A stretch of DNA of 64,000 bases from Prosthecobacter debontii (GCF_900167535.1 NZ_FUYE01000019.1:61570-125569), one strand, 5' to 3'. Positions 1 to 9,606 are shown, numbered from the stretch's first letter. The notes: generated from the letters alone by a model not told the origin. A program made the numbers and translations.

Positions 1-998
1 AAATCCACACGCATGGACGACTCGACAACAGAACTATTATCCTCCTGAAGCAAACCACGGATGCGACTTCCTAACTTTCCGCCAGAAACCGAAGCTACCG
101 AGATGATGACGATCAATAGCGCACCACCCACCGCCAATTTGCGCAACGTTCCTCGCTTCATCGCCGACGTAGTCACCCAAGCAATCAATCCGAGAAAGAG
201 GATCAGCAAGCCACCACGCGAAGTATTCATTAAAATCGCCGTGAAAGGCATCCAAAATATCACTCCGAAAAACCACACTAAGCGGGACTTTCTACGGTAG
301 GCATCATAAGCGGAGGCCGCACACAAAATGCTCGTGATCGCATTGAGACTGGCGGTATGATTTCGATTCGCAAAGGGACCGAATACATCCCACGTGTAAA
401 CGTCGTAGCGTGGCCACCAAAGTATGGGCTGGAGATAGGCATCCACCCAAGACGCAGCAACGACCACCGCTCCACCGACAGCGAGTGTGTAGATGGCAAC
501 TCTGCGCCCGGCATCTGCAGCCCCATGCGCTAAACACGCCCAAAACCAGACAAGCCCGACCAATAAGCCTAACCAAGCTTCCAGAGTCGCCTTGGGCACG
601 GGAGTCAATGATGACGGCAATTCAATCCCCCATGCCTCCCACAACATCTGCCGCCAGTGAGGAGATGCTCCAAGCCAGTTCAAGGGTAAAAAGGCACAGC
701 TAGGCAAAACCGCCAACAATAAAAGGGCTATGGCCGGTCCTCGCGGCAAACGAAACAGCGGCGGACAGCAAAGCACCGTGCCGCCGAGCAAACAACAAAT
801 GACTCCGAAAGACCAAGTTTCCCGCCCTGAACCCAGCATAAAAGCCAGCACAGTCACCAGTGCAAACATGCAGGTCTGCCAAGAGGGAGGAACGTGCGGT
901 AAATTCGCCTTATCTGGACTCCGGAGGTCCCTGCTCGATGCAGATTCAAGGGCGGGCTCCGCAGAGTTAAAGTCAGTCACAGAAGGCTCAGAGGACAT
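1..998 (-). CDS. O-antigen ligase/polymerase-fold membrane protein, cut by the window edge
   Basis: The reading frame starts at ATG 998 and runs off the left edge without a stop, so about 332 N-terminal residues are visible. After a polar N-terminus of about 40 residues come repeated hydrophobic segments. The stretch FGPFANRNHTAS matches the conserved loop (F-x-N-R-N-H) of the O-antigen ligase/Wzy_C superfamily (WaaL, PF04932), followed by an SRGG motif also typical of it. Such proteins transfer lipid-linked glycan to lipid A or polymerise repeat units at the periplasmic face. It is the last visible gene of the locus, 34 bp after the WecA-type gene. Ligase versus second polymerase cannot be decided from sequence. 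Confidence 0.8.
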   Translation of the reverse strand, partial: MSSEPSVTDFNSAEPALESASSRDLRSPDKANLPHVPPSWQTCMFALVTVLAFMLGSGRETWSFGVICCLLGGTVLCCPPLFRLPRGPAIALLLLAVLPSCAFLPLNWLGASPHWRQMLWEAWGIELPSSLTPVPKATLEAWLGLLVGLVWFWACLAHGAADAGRRVAIYTLAVGGAVVVAASWVDAYLQPILWWPRYDVYTWDVFGPFANRNHTASLNAITSILCAASAYDAYRRKSRLVWFFGVIFWMPFTAILMNTSRGGLLILFLGLIAWVTTSAMKRGTLRKLAVGGALLIVIISVASVSGGKLGSRIRGLLQEDNSSVVESSMRVD

Positions 999-1032
999 CG
1001 GATCAGAAGTCAAATCGCAATAGGGTTATGGG

Positions 1033-2478
1033 TCAAATACGCTCGAGCCTGGCAGGCAGCTTCCCCCAGCGCTCTAAACAGCGGTCCAATACCGTCACGA
1101 GCTCATCTCCCCGGCGCTGCCACTCTCCGTCTTCAAACTGATTTTGAGGACGATATAAGACGCAGTAACGTCCATCGGCTAAATAAAGCCGCACAGCCGC
1201 CGTGTTCTCAGCAGCCTCCGATCGAAAGCCGATCCAGTTCACCCTATCAAAAAAGGTGTCGGCAAATTCTTCGACCGATTCACAAACCTCGATATCAAAA
1301 TCCAAAACTCGCGCGTGAGCCCGAGCATGCTCCAGGCGGTGACGACGTTGCATGGCGAGATTGATCTGCTGCCTGAGATTTGACCAACTGCGCACGTAGC
1401 CCAAATAGCGAGCGGCCCCGATAGCGAGCAGGAACAATATCGCACCAGCCACAGGTAGAGCGATCCCCTTCGTCAGCAGAATACTGATCCCCACAAGACT
1501 CAAGACCACGCAGACCGAATACATAGCCACCAAAGCGCGCCCTTTACTATACCCTAGCAAGATCAGCCTGTGATGGATGTGCTCTGCGTCTGCTCTAAAG
1601 ATGGGCACTCCGCGAATGGCCCTTCGTAAGATGGCAAAGCCTGTATCTAAGATGGGCACACCAAGTGCAATGACAATCACTAGCAAAGCGGCAATGATCG
1701 ACCCTTTGTTCGAACTTTTCAGAGAAACGGAAGCCACAAAAAAGCCGATCAGATAAGCACCACCATCGCCAAGGAAGATACGTGCCGGTGGAAAATTGAA
1801 AAACAAGAAACCAGACAACGCACCTGCCATCACAATTGAGACAATCATGATGTCCGGCATGCCAGAGACGTAACCGACAATGGCTAAAGTCAGCGATAGA
1901 AACAGGCCAAACCCACCCGCCAAGCCATCCATACCATCGATCAAATTGATCACATTCGGAATCGCGACCAACCAAAAAAGGGTCAGCGGCAGGCTCCACC
2001 AACCGAGTTCCAATCCACCGGGACCAAATGGATTACTCAGAACATCAATGGATAAACCGAAGGAATAAAGAATCAAAGCGGCTCCCAGCTGCCCGACGAG
2101 TTTCACACGCGCTCCCAAGGGCTTCAAATCATCGGCAAGCCCCACCGTGAACATCAGCGAATTGCAGAGCAATACGGGTAGCCAACCACTGAAGGTCACT
2201 CCCGTAAACAAAGCCGCAGCCAGTACACCTAACACGACGGATGCGTAAATAGGAACTCCACCAAGACGAGACACCGCGCGGTCGTGGAGTTTTCTCCTCC
2301 CATCGGGTTGATCAATACCAATCGTATTGAACCGCCGGATGATCATTAGATTACCCGCGCTGCTGATGAGGACGGCCCCCAAGAAAAAGATCAAAACCTC
2401 GCTCCACCCAAAGAGAGGGTAAAGAATAGGTCCCACAAACTCAGACTCCTCGATCATGCTCAGAGACATCATACCCAT
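1033..2478 (-). CDS. WecA/TagO-type undecaprenyl-phosphate sugar-1-phosphate transferase with C-terminal extension
   Basis: A polytopic enzyme of the MraY/WecA family that loads the first sugar-1-phosphate (usually GlcNAc or another HexNAc) onto undecaprenyl phosphate and so starts glycan assembly. Visible signatures: D116-D117 in GLADDL, NVINLIDGMDGLAGG (175-189), FLGDGG (about 235-240) and the HIHHRL box (300-305) that marks the WecA/TagO branch rather than MraY. About 10-11 membrane segments end near residue 360. A further cytoplasmic tail of about 115 residues follows, which WecA (about 367 aa) lacks. I chose ATG 2478, which shares one base with the preceding stop (TGATG); GTG 2481 is an alternative. 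Confidence 0.9.
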   Translation of the reverse strand: MGMMSLSMIEESEFVGPILYPLFGWSEVLIFFLGAVLISSAGNLMIIRRFNTIGIDQPDGRRKLHDRAVSRLGGVPIYASVVLGVLAAALFTGVTFSGWLPVLLCNSLMFTVGLADDLKPLGARVKLVGQLGAALILYSFGLSIDVLSNPFGPGGLELGWWSLPLTLFWLVAIPNVINLIDGMDGLAGGFGLFLSLTLAIVGYVSGMPDIMIVSIVMAGALSGFLFFNFPPARIFLGDGGAYLIGFFVASVSLKSSNKGSIIAALLVIVIALGVPILDTGFAILRRAIRGVPIFRADAEHIHHRLILLGYSKGRALVAMYSVCVVLSLVGISILLTKGIALPVAGAILFLLAIGAARYLGYVRSWSNLRQQINLAMQRRHRLEHARAHARVLDFDIEVCESVEEFADTFFDRVNWIGFRSEAAENTAAVRLYLADGRYCVLYRPQNQFEDGEWQRRGDELVTVLDRCLERWGKLPARLERI

Positions 2479-3695
2479 CACTTGGTTGCAGCAACTTCTT
2501 CGATGACTCGAATCAATTTTGAGCGAAGTTTTTCCATCGCAAACTCACGAGCCAGTTTTTGAGACTCCACAGAAGGTCCTTTGAATCCACGTGAGACAGC
2601 CTCGCTAAGAACACTCATCACTTTGTCCACACTGCCGTTCGGTGCCGAAAAGGCCGTCTCGTTCGTTGGCAACTGTTTCACCAAATCCGTCAGATGACTC
2701 TCTTCCGGACCAATGGTTAAAAATGGCGTTCCTAGTGCCAGGATATTGTAGATCTTACATGGATGCACAATTCCCACAAATGGCTCCCCGAGAACCACAA
2801 CATGCAGATCTGCGGAAGACAAGGAAGCCGCCAAACGAGACATCGGTTGGTAGGGTAAGGTCGTGATACTATCCAGATCATGTTCCTGGCGGAAAGCTTT
2901 CACTTTCTCAAACTCACTCCCTCCTCCCACAAACAAGAAATGCAGGGGCCGCTGCGTCCGCATCTTTAAAGCCGCTTCTAAAAGCGTGTCCAGCGGATGA
3001 CAGGGGCTATGATTGCCGGAATACATGATCACGAACTTGTCCTGCAGTCCATGCTCCTCACGAAAGGTCCGGCGTCCTTCAGGGTCAAATCTCACCGCAT
3101 CATCGTGAGACCAAGGAGGATCCGTGTGAATCACAGCCGAAGGCACGCCCTTCGCCATCAAACGCGCAGCCATAAAACGATCTAGAGCAACGATCCGTGC
3201 CGCCCGACGGAAACTCCATCCCTGGAGGAAACTCAGGGTGCGTTCCACCGCCCCTCCCGCACGTAGCCAGCCGGCAGCCACAGCTTCATCAGGATTCAAG
3301 TCCATAACCCAGGGCACCACACCGCCCCCCTTCAAGGCCGCTACCGCCGTGCCCAATGTCGAAATTAAAGGAGGGGAAGTCAGACACACGGTGACATCGA
3401 AGCGCGGCAATCGAAGCAAGATGAACGTGGCGCTCAGCCAAAAGCAGGCAAAGTCCACCAAGCGCCGCCACTTGGCTTTTTTTCCCAAGCCTGGCGTCCA
3501 GATGCGATGAATCTCGATACCCTGCCAAACTTCATAAGCAGAGTAATGGTTTTGCGGATTGTCATAACCGCGTGAAGAGGCCACGACAGTCACCTCATGG
3601 CCCTCCGCTTTCAGACCCAAAGCTAGGTCCGTCAGATGCTGCGCAGTGGCCACATGATCGGGATAGAAACACTGATTGAGTAACAGAATACGCAT
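2478..3695 (-). CDS. GT4 glycosyltransferase, WcaI/WbuB-like
   Basis: A cytoplasmic GT-B glycosyltransferase of 405 aa. The N-terminus MRILLLNQCFYPDHVATAQ and the PPLIST and WVMDLNPDEA segments resemble the WcaI/WbuB group, which adds a sugar (often fucose or a related deoxysugar) to the lipid-linked intermediate. The usual GT4 E-x7-E is not intact: the matching segment reads GEPFVGIVHPCKIYNILALG, as in the WbuB-like subgroup. The frame is open to 3764, but ATG 3695 gives the standard start and lies 7 bp after the preceding stop. It overlaps the WecA-type gene by one base, suggesting translational coupling. Confidence 0.85.
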   Translation of the reverse strand: MRILLLNQCFYPDHVATAQHLTDLALGLKAEGHEVTVVASSRGYDNPQNHYSAYEVWQGIEIHRIWTPGLGKKAKWRRLVDFACFWLSATFILLRLPRFDVTVCLTSPPLISTLGTAVAALKGGGVVPWVMDLNPDEAVAAGWLRAGGAVERTLSFLQGWSFRRAARIVALDRFMAARLMAKGVPSAVIHTDPPWSHDDAVRFDPEGRRTFREEHGLQDKFVIMYSGNHSPCHPLDTLLEAALKMRTQRPLHFLFVGGGSEFEKVKAFRQEHDLDSITTLPYQPMSRLAASLSSADLHVVVLGEPFVGIVHPCKIYNILALGTPFLTIGPEESHLTDLVKQLPTNETAFSAPNGSVDKVMSVLSEAVSRGFKGPSVESQKLAREFAMEKLRSKLIRVIEEVAATK

Positions 3696-3702
3696 GAAAT
3701 TC

Positions 3703-4443
3703 TCAGCTTTCTTGACGTCGGTGTTGACGAATACTCCACACGTCCTTGGCCATTGCGATGGCATCGTGAACCAGCCTCACCTTGCCTCCAGGAATCTCCT
3801 GCCAATCAATCGGCACCTCAATCACCCTGCAATGGCTGTCCAGCAATTTCACGAGTAGCTCCACATCGAAGGCAAAACCCTGAATCGTTAGACAATCCGC
3901 GATCCCAACATAAGCCTTTTTGGACACCACCTTCAAACCACACTGTGAATCGTAAATCGGAATGTTGAGAAGCTCAGAGACGAGGGTGGCGTAAACACGG
4001 CCTAATAAATGACGCTTTAAAAGCCGTCGCACATCTCGCCCTAACATTTTAACACGAGAGGCGAACAATGCTTGGCTGCCATGCTCACCTGAACGCGTCA
4101 TCTGGATCAAGCGCTTCACCTCAGAGGCCGGGCAGGCACCATCCGCATCCACAAATCCAAGCCACTCTACGCTCTCAGCTGCCTGCGACCAACTGGCATA
4201 AATGGCCCCGCCTTTACCCAGATTCTCGGGGAGAAGCAGTGTTTCCTGCAGGCACGCGTATTCGCCACGCCACCTCGTGATCAGAGCCCTCATCTTCGCC
4301 TGCTCCTCAGGGCCGGAGCCATCCTCGACCACCTGCACGGTGATTCCGCCCAAAGAGTCCATCAAAGCGCATAAATCCGGCAGGAAAGTCCCAATCCGAG
4401 CACTTTCCCGATAACAGGGAACCACGAGGTGAACTTGACTCAT
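3703..4443 (-). CDS. GT2 glycosyltransferase, polyprenyl-phosphate mannose/glucose synthase type
   Basis: A 246-aa GT-A enzyme of the DPM1/DPG-like GT2 branch. Visible are VVEDGSG, the NLGKGGAI loop, the metal-binding FVDADGA (D-x-D), YDSQCGLK and GFAFDVELL, followed by EVPIDWQEIPGGKVR. No C-terminal membrane anchors are present, so it is a soluble type. The likely product is a polyprenyl-phosphate-linked hexose that serves as donor for periplasmic decoration, or it may transfer directly to the growing glycan. ATG 4443 overlaps the previous stop (ATGA). Confidence 0.85.
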   Translation of the reverse strand: MSQVHLVVPCYRESARIGTFLPDLCALMDSLGGITVQVVEDGSGPEEQAKMRALITRWRGEYACLQETLLLPENLGKGGAIYASWSQAAESVEWLGFVDADGACPASEVKRLIQMTRSGEHGSQALFASRVKMLGRDVRRLLKRHLLGRVYATLVSELLNIPIYDSQCGLKVVSKKAYVGIADCLTIQGFAFDVELLVKLLDSHCRVIEVPIDWQEIPGGKVRLVHDAIAMAKDVWSIRQHRRQES

Positions 4444-5282
4444 GCCGCTTTTCCAGTCCTCCGCGCTTCCTGAATTTTCAAACGGATCTCTTGAAAATAA
4501 TGACGCTTGAAGCGGCCTAGAGCGATACCCGGAGGTCCGTCCAGAAATCCCTTTTTAACAATGACCGCGACAAACCAATAAAGCCACGCCAGCCACCACC
4601 GATGGAGATTGCGATATTTGAATTTCTGCCTCGGATTCAACTCAGCCCAGGCAGAAACATCCGCTTGATCTAACCACAAGTAACGATTGGCCTCCCAGGA
4701 GGAGTATTCATTGTGTCGTGCCAGGTAGTTTTTAAGCCCACGATAATCCTGATGATCCAGGCGGCTTTTTAACTCACCTACGGAACCATGCAATAGGGGA
4801 TGCTCATGAACCTCCATGTCCAAGTGACTCCAGTAGTCTTCTGGAAATCGCTCGTATGCGCCAGCCTCTCTGCGAAACAAAGCCAACTTGCGAAAGACAT
4901 CCCCATGGTGAAGTGGCGCCCCCATAAACCAATTCGTGAACGAGATCCAAAAACCGACATGGGATGTCGTCGGTAAAACGCGCCTTAATTCCTCCACGAA
5001 TGTAGGATTCATTCGCTCATCTGCATCCAGGAACAGAATCCAAGGATATTTGAATGAATGATGATTGAGCGCCCAATTTCGCTTCTTGGGAAACTGCCCG
5101 TTCCATCGAAACTGCAAGACTGTCGCCCCAGCTCGTTCCGCAATCTTGGCCGTCTCATCAGTGCTGCCAGAATCCACAACGACAATATCATCGAAATCCT
5201 TCAGTGCTGATAAACAGGCCGGCAAATTCACGGCCTCATTTTTGACCGGAATACAGATGGAAACTGAAATAGGAGCAGTCAT
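4440..5282 (-). CDS. GT2 glycosyltransferase, WaaE/KdtX-like
   Basis: A 280-aa GT-A enzyme. The start ISVSICIPVKNEAVNLPACL, the VVVDSGSTDET nucleotide-binding motif, the WNGQFPKKRNWAL segment and the FLDADER metal-binding motif match the WaaE/KdtX-like GT2 branch, which adds glucose or a similar hexose to lipopolysaccharide core or capsule intermediates. The C-terminal third is basic and aromatic (RNLHRWWLAWLYWFVAVIVKKG), probably a membrane-associating helix. It is coupled by 4-bp ATGA overlaps to the acetyltransferase gene before it and the GT2 gene after it. The acceptor is unknown. Confidence 0.88.
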   Translation of the reverse strand: MTAPISVSICIPVKNEAVNLPACLSALKDFDDIVVVDSGSTDETAKIAERAGATVLQFRWNGQFPKKRNWALNHHSFKYPWILFLDADERMNPTFVEELRRVLPTTSHVGFWISFTNWFMGAPLHHGDVFRKLALFRREAGAYERFPEDYWSHLDMEVHEHPLLHGSVGELKSRLDHQDYRGLKNYLARHNEYSSWEANRYLWLDQADVSAWAELNPRQKFKYRNLHRWWLAWLYWFVAVIVKKGFLDGPPGIALGRFKRHYFQEIRLKIQEARRTGKAA

Positions 5283-5854
5283 GAGTCAGCGCCAGCCTCT
5301 GGATGACTTTCGAATTGAGGACGAGGTTTAACGATTCGTGCAGGATTACCAGCAACAACGGTCCATGGAGCCACATCTTTAACAGCTACGGCACGGGCAC
5401 CGATCACGGCTCCTGTTCCGACCTTCACTCCAGGTCCCACAAAGGCATCGGCACATACCCAAACCGAAGCACCGATGTCGATGGGCAGCTTCAGCAAAGG
5501 CATTGAGGCATCTCGGTAATCGTGTGTCCCCGCACACAAATGCACCCGTTGGGAAATGGTCGAACGGTCGCCAATTTTTACGGCACCCAGATTGTAAACC
5601 AATGCCCATTCACCGATGCACGACCAATCCCCAATTTCCAAATTCCACGGAAAGTAAATATGAGCAGACGGATACACGTTGACGCCTTTCCCAACCCTAG
5701 CGCCAAACAGTCTCAACATCCAGCGGCGGAAACCGAAGCATGGCCTCGGACTCATTCGAAACAAAAGATGCCCGATACCCCATAACACTCTTAAAGCTTG
5801 CTCACGCCTAGAGTATTTCGCCTCTGCGCGATTGGTCTGGACTGCGTTTTCCAT
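5279..5854 (-). CDS. WcaF-like hexapeptide-repeat acetyltransferase
   Basis: A 191-aa left-handed beta-helix acyltransferase. Imperfect hexapeptide repeats run from about residue 50 to 165 (VGKGVNVYPSA, IGDWSCIGEWA, VGPGVKVGTGAVIGA), with the catalytic-type CAGTHDY segment and the C-terminal VVAGNPARIVKPR typical of the maltose/galactoside acetyltransferase family. The N-terminal RRWMLRLFGARVG is as in WcaF of colanic acid synthesis. It probably O-acetylates a sugar of the lipid-linked unit with acetyl-CoA in the cytoplasm. The gene begins the coupled trio acetyltransferase-GT2-GT2. Confidence 0.88.
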   Translation of the reverse strand: MENAVQTNRAEAKYSRREQALRVLWGIGHLLFRMSPRPCFGFRRWMLRLFGARVGKGVNVYPSAHIYFPWNLEIGDWSCIGEWALVYNLGAVKIGDRSTISQRVHLCAGTHDYRDASMPLLKLPIDIGASVWVCADAFVGPGVKVGTGAVIGARAVAVKDVAPWTVVAGNPARIVKPRPQFESHPEAGADS

Positions 5855-5912
5855 GAGATGAGAGGACTGCTGATTGAAGATGGAAAGAAGTGACTACCCT
5901 CCAGGCGTCTGA

Positions 5913-7067
5913 CTAGAGCCGTGCGACACACTCAGGCAGAGATCCTCCATGAACCAGCCAGCGATTGACTTCTGACAGATCCTCGACAACACGGCGCCAA
6001 GAAAACTGTTCCTGAACCAATCGACGACCTGCTTGCCCCATTCGTTCACGCTCTTCAGCCGAAAACGCAAACATTTGTGTCAGCCCCGCGACGAGAGAAT
6101 CCACTTCTGGAAGTGCTGACAGAGCAGCGCCTCCATTGAATCCTTCTGGCAAATTACACATCGGCGTCATTAAAACGGGTTTCGCAAAGGCCCAAGCCTC
6201 CAATACAACCATCGGCAACCCTTCGCTAAATGAAGGCAGGACAAACGCCTCACATCCACGATAAAGCATCTCCTTGTCTGAGCCGAACTGAGGTCCCAGA
6301 AAAGTCACGTCATCCTCGACCGAAACTTCTGCTACCAGCTTCTTCAAATCATCGCTGTGTCCGCCGTCGTCCCAGCCTGCAATGACGAGAATCCAGCTAT
6401 GGCGATTGGGTAAAGTGGCCCAGGCTCGGATCAAGTTGGCCAAGCCTTTTTTGGGATGCAAACGCCCCAAGTAAAGCAACACCTTCTTTCCTTTGGGTAG
6501 GTTCGGATGCCTGGCACCCTGGGTAGAGATTTCGGGCACATCCATGCCGTTGGGCACCACACACACCGGTCCTCGAAATCCGTATTGGCGGATAGATTCA
6601 AGTTCTGACTGGCATAAAGCTCGAAGACAACTCGCCGTCAATAGATGTCGTCGCTCGAACAACGCCGCCATAACACGCTTTTTCCAAGCCGAATTTCTCA
6701 AAGCCCATGGGTCCATCATCCCGTGAGGATGAATCACTTCCAGCCCGCCAACTCGCCGCTTCCATCGCGAAGCGGCTAACGATGTGTAGGTCCATAAGCC
6801 TTGTGAGTGAAGAACATCGGGCGCAAAAGAAGAAAGTCGGGCATCTAGCTGCGGTGCATAGCCAAAACGAGCAGGTCCGAGATATGGATATGTAATAGGT
6901 TTGAGCGGTGCCCACAGCTTTGCATCCGCATCGGTGAAGCGATCTTTTACTCCAAAAATCTGGACATCATCACCATTTTGATCCCAGCCTTGAGTCAGAC
7001 GCCGGTTGGCTTCGAGCAGCCCCCCCGCCAACCGGGAAAGGCTACCCATCATAAGCGCAATTTTCAT
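5913..7067 (-). CDS. GT4 glycosyltransferase
   Basis: A GT-B enzyme of 384 aa. The N-terminal half carries VIHPHGMMDPWAL, typical of GT4 enzymes of O-antigen loci. The C-terminal half has VVPNGMDV, LLYLGRLHPKKGL (donor-phosphate binding) and the E-x7-E motif in EGLPMVVLE. I chose ATG 7067 (MKIALMMGSL), 5 bp after the preceding stop; the open frame continues to 7118 but the extra 17 residues are unlike the family. The 58-bp gap after it, before the acetyltransferase gene, is the largest inside the locus. Donor and acceptor cannot be read from sequence. Confidence 0.87.
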   Translation of the reverse strand: MKIALMMGSLSRLAGGLLEANRRLTQGWDQNGDDVQIFGVKDRFTDADAKLWAPLKPITYPYLGPARFGYAPQLDARLSSFAPDVLHSQGLWTYTSLAASRWKRRVGGLEVIHPHGMMDPWALRNSAWKKRVMAALFERRHLLTASCLRALCQSELESIRQYGFRGPVCVVPNGMDVPEISTQGARHPNLPKGKKVLLYLGRLHPKKGLANLIRAWATLPNRHSWILVIAGWDDGGHSDDLKKLVAEVSVEDDVTFLGPQFGSDKEMLYRGCEAFVLPSFSEGLPMVVLEAWAFAKPVLMTPMCNLPEGFNGGAALSALPEVDSLVAGLTQMFAFSAEERERMGQAGRRLVQEQFSWRRVVEDLSEVNRWLVHGGSLPECVARL

Positions 7068-7072
7068 AGTCC

Positions 7073-8203
7073 TCAGCAGGCCTGGGAAGGAAATGCCGTC
7101 AAAGCCGACTGCACACAACTCCTGACGCTTGCCGCAAAACGCTCCAAAGAATGTGTTAGATTGATCTTCTGTTTTCCAGCTTCTCCCATCGCTTGGCGTT
7201 TCGTTTCGGGAAGCGCGTGCATTTGTATTAAAAGGTGGGTCAACTGGGCCCGGTCCCCGGCCGAGAAACCGAAGCCGTTCACATCCTCCTCGACCAGATC
7301 TTCAAAACACCCACAGTTGCGGGAAACAATGACAGGAATGCCTGTCGCTTGAGCTTCATTGACCACCAACCCCCACTGCTCCTGGGAACTCGCGTGAACG
7401 AGTGCTTTCGCATGAGCCAAATAGGGCATCAATTCCTTCATCTGGAGGAATCCGAGCAAACTCACTAGCTCTCCCAACTGAGCCTCTGCTATTTGCTGTT
7501 CAAGTTGTCTTCGCAATGCTCCTTCGCCACAGATCACCAAAGACCAAGCCTGATCATAACCCAGTGCATGGGCATAGTCAGAGTAGGCACTCAGCAAAGT
7601 CGTCAGATTCTTTTTGGGGATAAATCGACTGATTGATAAGAAATAAGGCCGTTGAAGAGGAGGACGTGGTTGAGGTTTTGCATAGGCAGCATTGTCAACA
7701 ACGTCATAGCCTTCATGGATCAAAGAAGACGGCATGCCCAACTGCGTAAAATACCTTCGATGTGGGGCTCCTGCGACCAAGGCAGCATCGTAGAGAGCCA
7801 GAAGCCTACCTTTAAACCACTCCAGCCATGGTTTACGGGGGGCATCGTCGGCCTTACTGTCAGACATGATGATCGCTTTTCGGCGATGCACACAGCACCA
7901 CAAAAGTGCAGCCAACATCCCTGGGTGTGAGTAGCCAGCTAAAAAACAAACGTCTGGGTTCAGGGCCTGAAGGTGGCTCCAGACGAGGCCCAACCAGCGA
8001 AATGACTTCACAGATTCCAAGCACTCTTCAGTCACACTAAAGATATGATCCTCTTCGGACCGCTCCCATCCATATTCAGACTGTGTGGCAGAGAGTTCCC
8101 ATCCGAAGACATCCCAATCAGAACACGTCTCTTGGCATGCTTTTAGCCGAGCCAAGTGATACGGCCCATAGCTGACAAAGCCAAGCAACACTCGCAACTT
8201 CAT
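7073..8203 (-). CDS. GT4 glycosyltransferase
   Basis: A 376-aa GT-B protein. The N-terminal half is unusual, beginning MKLRVLLGFVSYGPYHLARL and containing VCFLAGYSHPGMLAAL and IIMSDSKADD. The C-terminal domain is standard GT4: FLSISRFIPKKNLTTLL, VICGEGALR, VSLLGF and E-x7-E in EQWGLVVNE followed by GIPVIVSRNCG. It follows the polymerase gene by 15 bp. Probably adds one residue of the repeat unit from a nucleotide-sugar; specificity unknown. Confidence 0.86.
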   Translation of the reverse strand: MKLRVLLGFVSYGPYHLARLKACQETCSDWDVFGWELSATQSEYGWERSEEDHIFSVTEECLESVKSFRWLGLVWSHLQALNPDVCFLAGYSHPGMLAALLWCCVHRRKAIIMSDSKADDAPRKPWLEWFKGRLLALYDAALVAGAPHRRYFTQLGMPSSLIHEGYDVVDNAAYAKPQPRPPLQRPYFLSISRFIPKKNLTTLLSAYSDYAHALGYDQAWSLVICGEGALRRQLEQQIAEAQLGELVSLLGFLQMKELMPYLAHAKALVHASSQEQWGLVVNEAQATGIPVIVSRNCGCFEDLVEEDVNGFGFSAGDRAQLTHLLIQMHALPETKRQAMGEAGKQKINLTHSLERFAASVRSCVQSALTAFPSQAC

Positions 8204-8218
8204 AGGTACGAGACACCT

Positions 8219-9589
8219 TCAGCGTCTACGAGCAGGCATCCGCGGCGCATGCTGAAGAACTGGTTTATAAGTAATTTTGTCCAGGATCCAAACCCCGATG
8301 GAGGCAAATACAAAGGGCCATAACACAAGCAGCGTGATATCACGCCCGAGGTTAAACGTGAGCCCCATTCCGAGAAGGAACAGGAAGGCGTTCCCAATCC
8401 TCCATCGGCCTTCCCAATGACGTGCCAGACAACCTACCCAAAGAGCCATTAACGCAGCGGCAGAAACAAGCCCAAACACCCGTCCAAAATTTGTCACCCC
8501 CTGTCCGATCATCCCTGTGGCGATTGTCGTGTTAATCGCCGTTTCACGATAACTCGCATTGGAAGCGACGAACCCACGTGCGATCGCGTAGTCAAACCCC
8601 AGAAGGGGCTTGTTTTTCCAGATCGCTCTCGGCACAAAGTTCAAAAATTCGCCGAGATAACGCTCTCCATAGTTGACCTTGTAGGTCCCTTTTTCGATGA
8701 ATGTGTTAATAAAACAAAGCTCCTCAAGCATATCCAGACCGAAGTGACGACTTTCCAGCAAGACTTTTGTGGACTGTCGCGGCACGGATAAGAAGCGACT
8801 CATATCATAATCCGAGCGGTAAATCCCGACCAACAAAAACCAGACATAAATCGCTATCAGACCCATTGCCGTCATCACAGCTTTAACGACCGGATGAGAC
8901 CTACCCAGCAGCAGATAGGAGATCATCGTCGGCATCAAAATCGCCAGTTGCACGTTTCGAGTGCGGTCAAACATGAAGTAGGGCCACGTGAAGCAAATCA
9001 AAAGAAAAGCCATTATCCTGACCCACCCTCGACCTAGAATGAATGAGATCCCGAAAAAGGCACAGGTAAGCTGATACGAATATTGTGCCGCAGCCGTGAT
9101 AAACCCGGTGCGTCCCCCGATCCCAGAATGAACAAATAACGCCACTTTTTCTCTGGCGGACGGAGGCCAGATGACGGGCAGAATGTTACCCTCCAACCGC
9201 ACAGCCCCAGCTATAAACAGAACGAGCCAAAGAAACACGACTGCCAAAAACAAAGGCACAATTTGCTTCTCAAAGGGAAGAATTTGAACGCCCGAGTGCC
9301 AAGTCACTTTTTTTGTCACTAACCACCGGCAGGCCAGAGGAATAAAAAGGCGCAGCAAGATTAAAAAGCCACAGAACTGAAAGAGGGCTGCATTGATGAT
9401 CGAATCCGGAAACAGGTCACGAAAGTGATCGATCCCGGAATAGAGCAAGTTGGCTGGATACCAGACACCTGCCGTGCCATAAACGGCAAGAGCAGGCTTT
9501 GCCCAAGAGTCGTTCCAGCAGCGAACTGCTTCCACGACCAGCCCTATCAGCAACAACAAAGAAAAGCCTAAGGTTAATATAATCGACAT
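8219..9589 (-). CDS. Wzy-like oligosaccharide repeat-unit polymerase
   Basis: A 456-aa integral membrane protein with about ten to twelve hydrophobic segments and one large polar loop (about residues 270-340). In that loop YGERYLGEFLNFVPRAIWKNKP matches the hallmark of repeat-unit polymerases (G-x-x-Y, then IPR-x-x-W-x-x-KP). These join undecaprenyl-linked repeat units at the periplasmic face after flipping. Sequence conservation in Wzy proteins is low, so the call rests on topology, the PR-W-KP motif and position inside a Wzx/Wzy locus. C-terminal to the loop, INTTIATGMIGQ and NFGRVFGLV resemble the conserved tail of this family. Confidence 0.8.
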   Translation of the reverse strand: MSIILTLGFSLLLLIGLVVEAVRCWNDSWAKPALAVYGTAGVWYPANLLYSGIDHFRDLFPDSIINAALFQFCGFLILLRLFIPLACRWLVTKKVTWHSGVQILPFEKQIVPLFLAVVFLWLVLFIAGAVRLEGNILPVIWPPSAREKVALFVHSGIGGRTGFITAAAQYSYQLTCAFFGISFILGRGWVRIMAFLLICFTWPYFMFDRTRNVQLAILMPTMISYLLLGRSHPVVKAVMTAMGLIAIYVWFLLVGIYRSDYDMSRFLSVPRQSTKVLLESRHFGLDMLEELCFINTFIEKGTYKVNYGERYLGEFLNFVPRAIWKNKPLLGFDYAIARGFVASNASYRETAINTTIATGMIGQGVTNFGRVFGLVSAAALMALWVGCLARHWEGRWRIGNAFLFLLGMGLTFNLGRDITLLVLWPFVFASIGVWILDKITYKPVLQHAPRMPARRR

Positions 9590-9606
9590 GAAATGGGATG
9601 GAGTAT

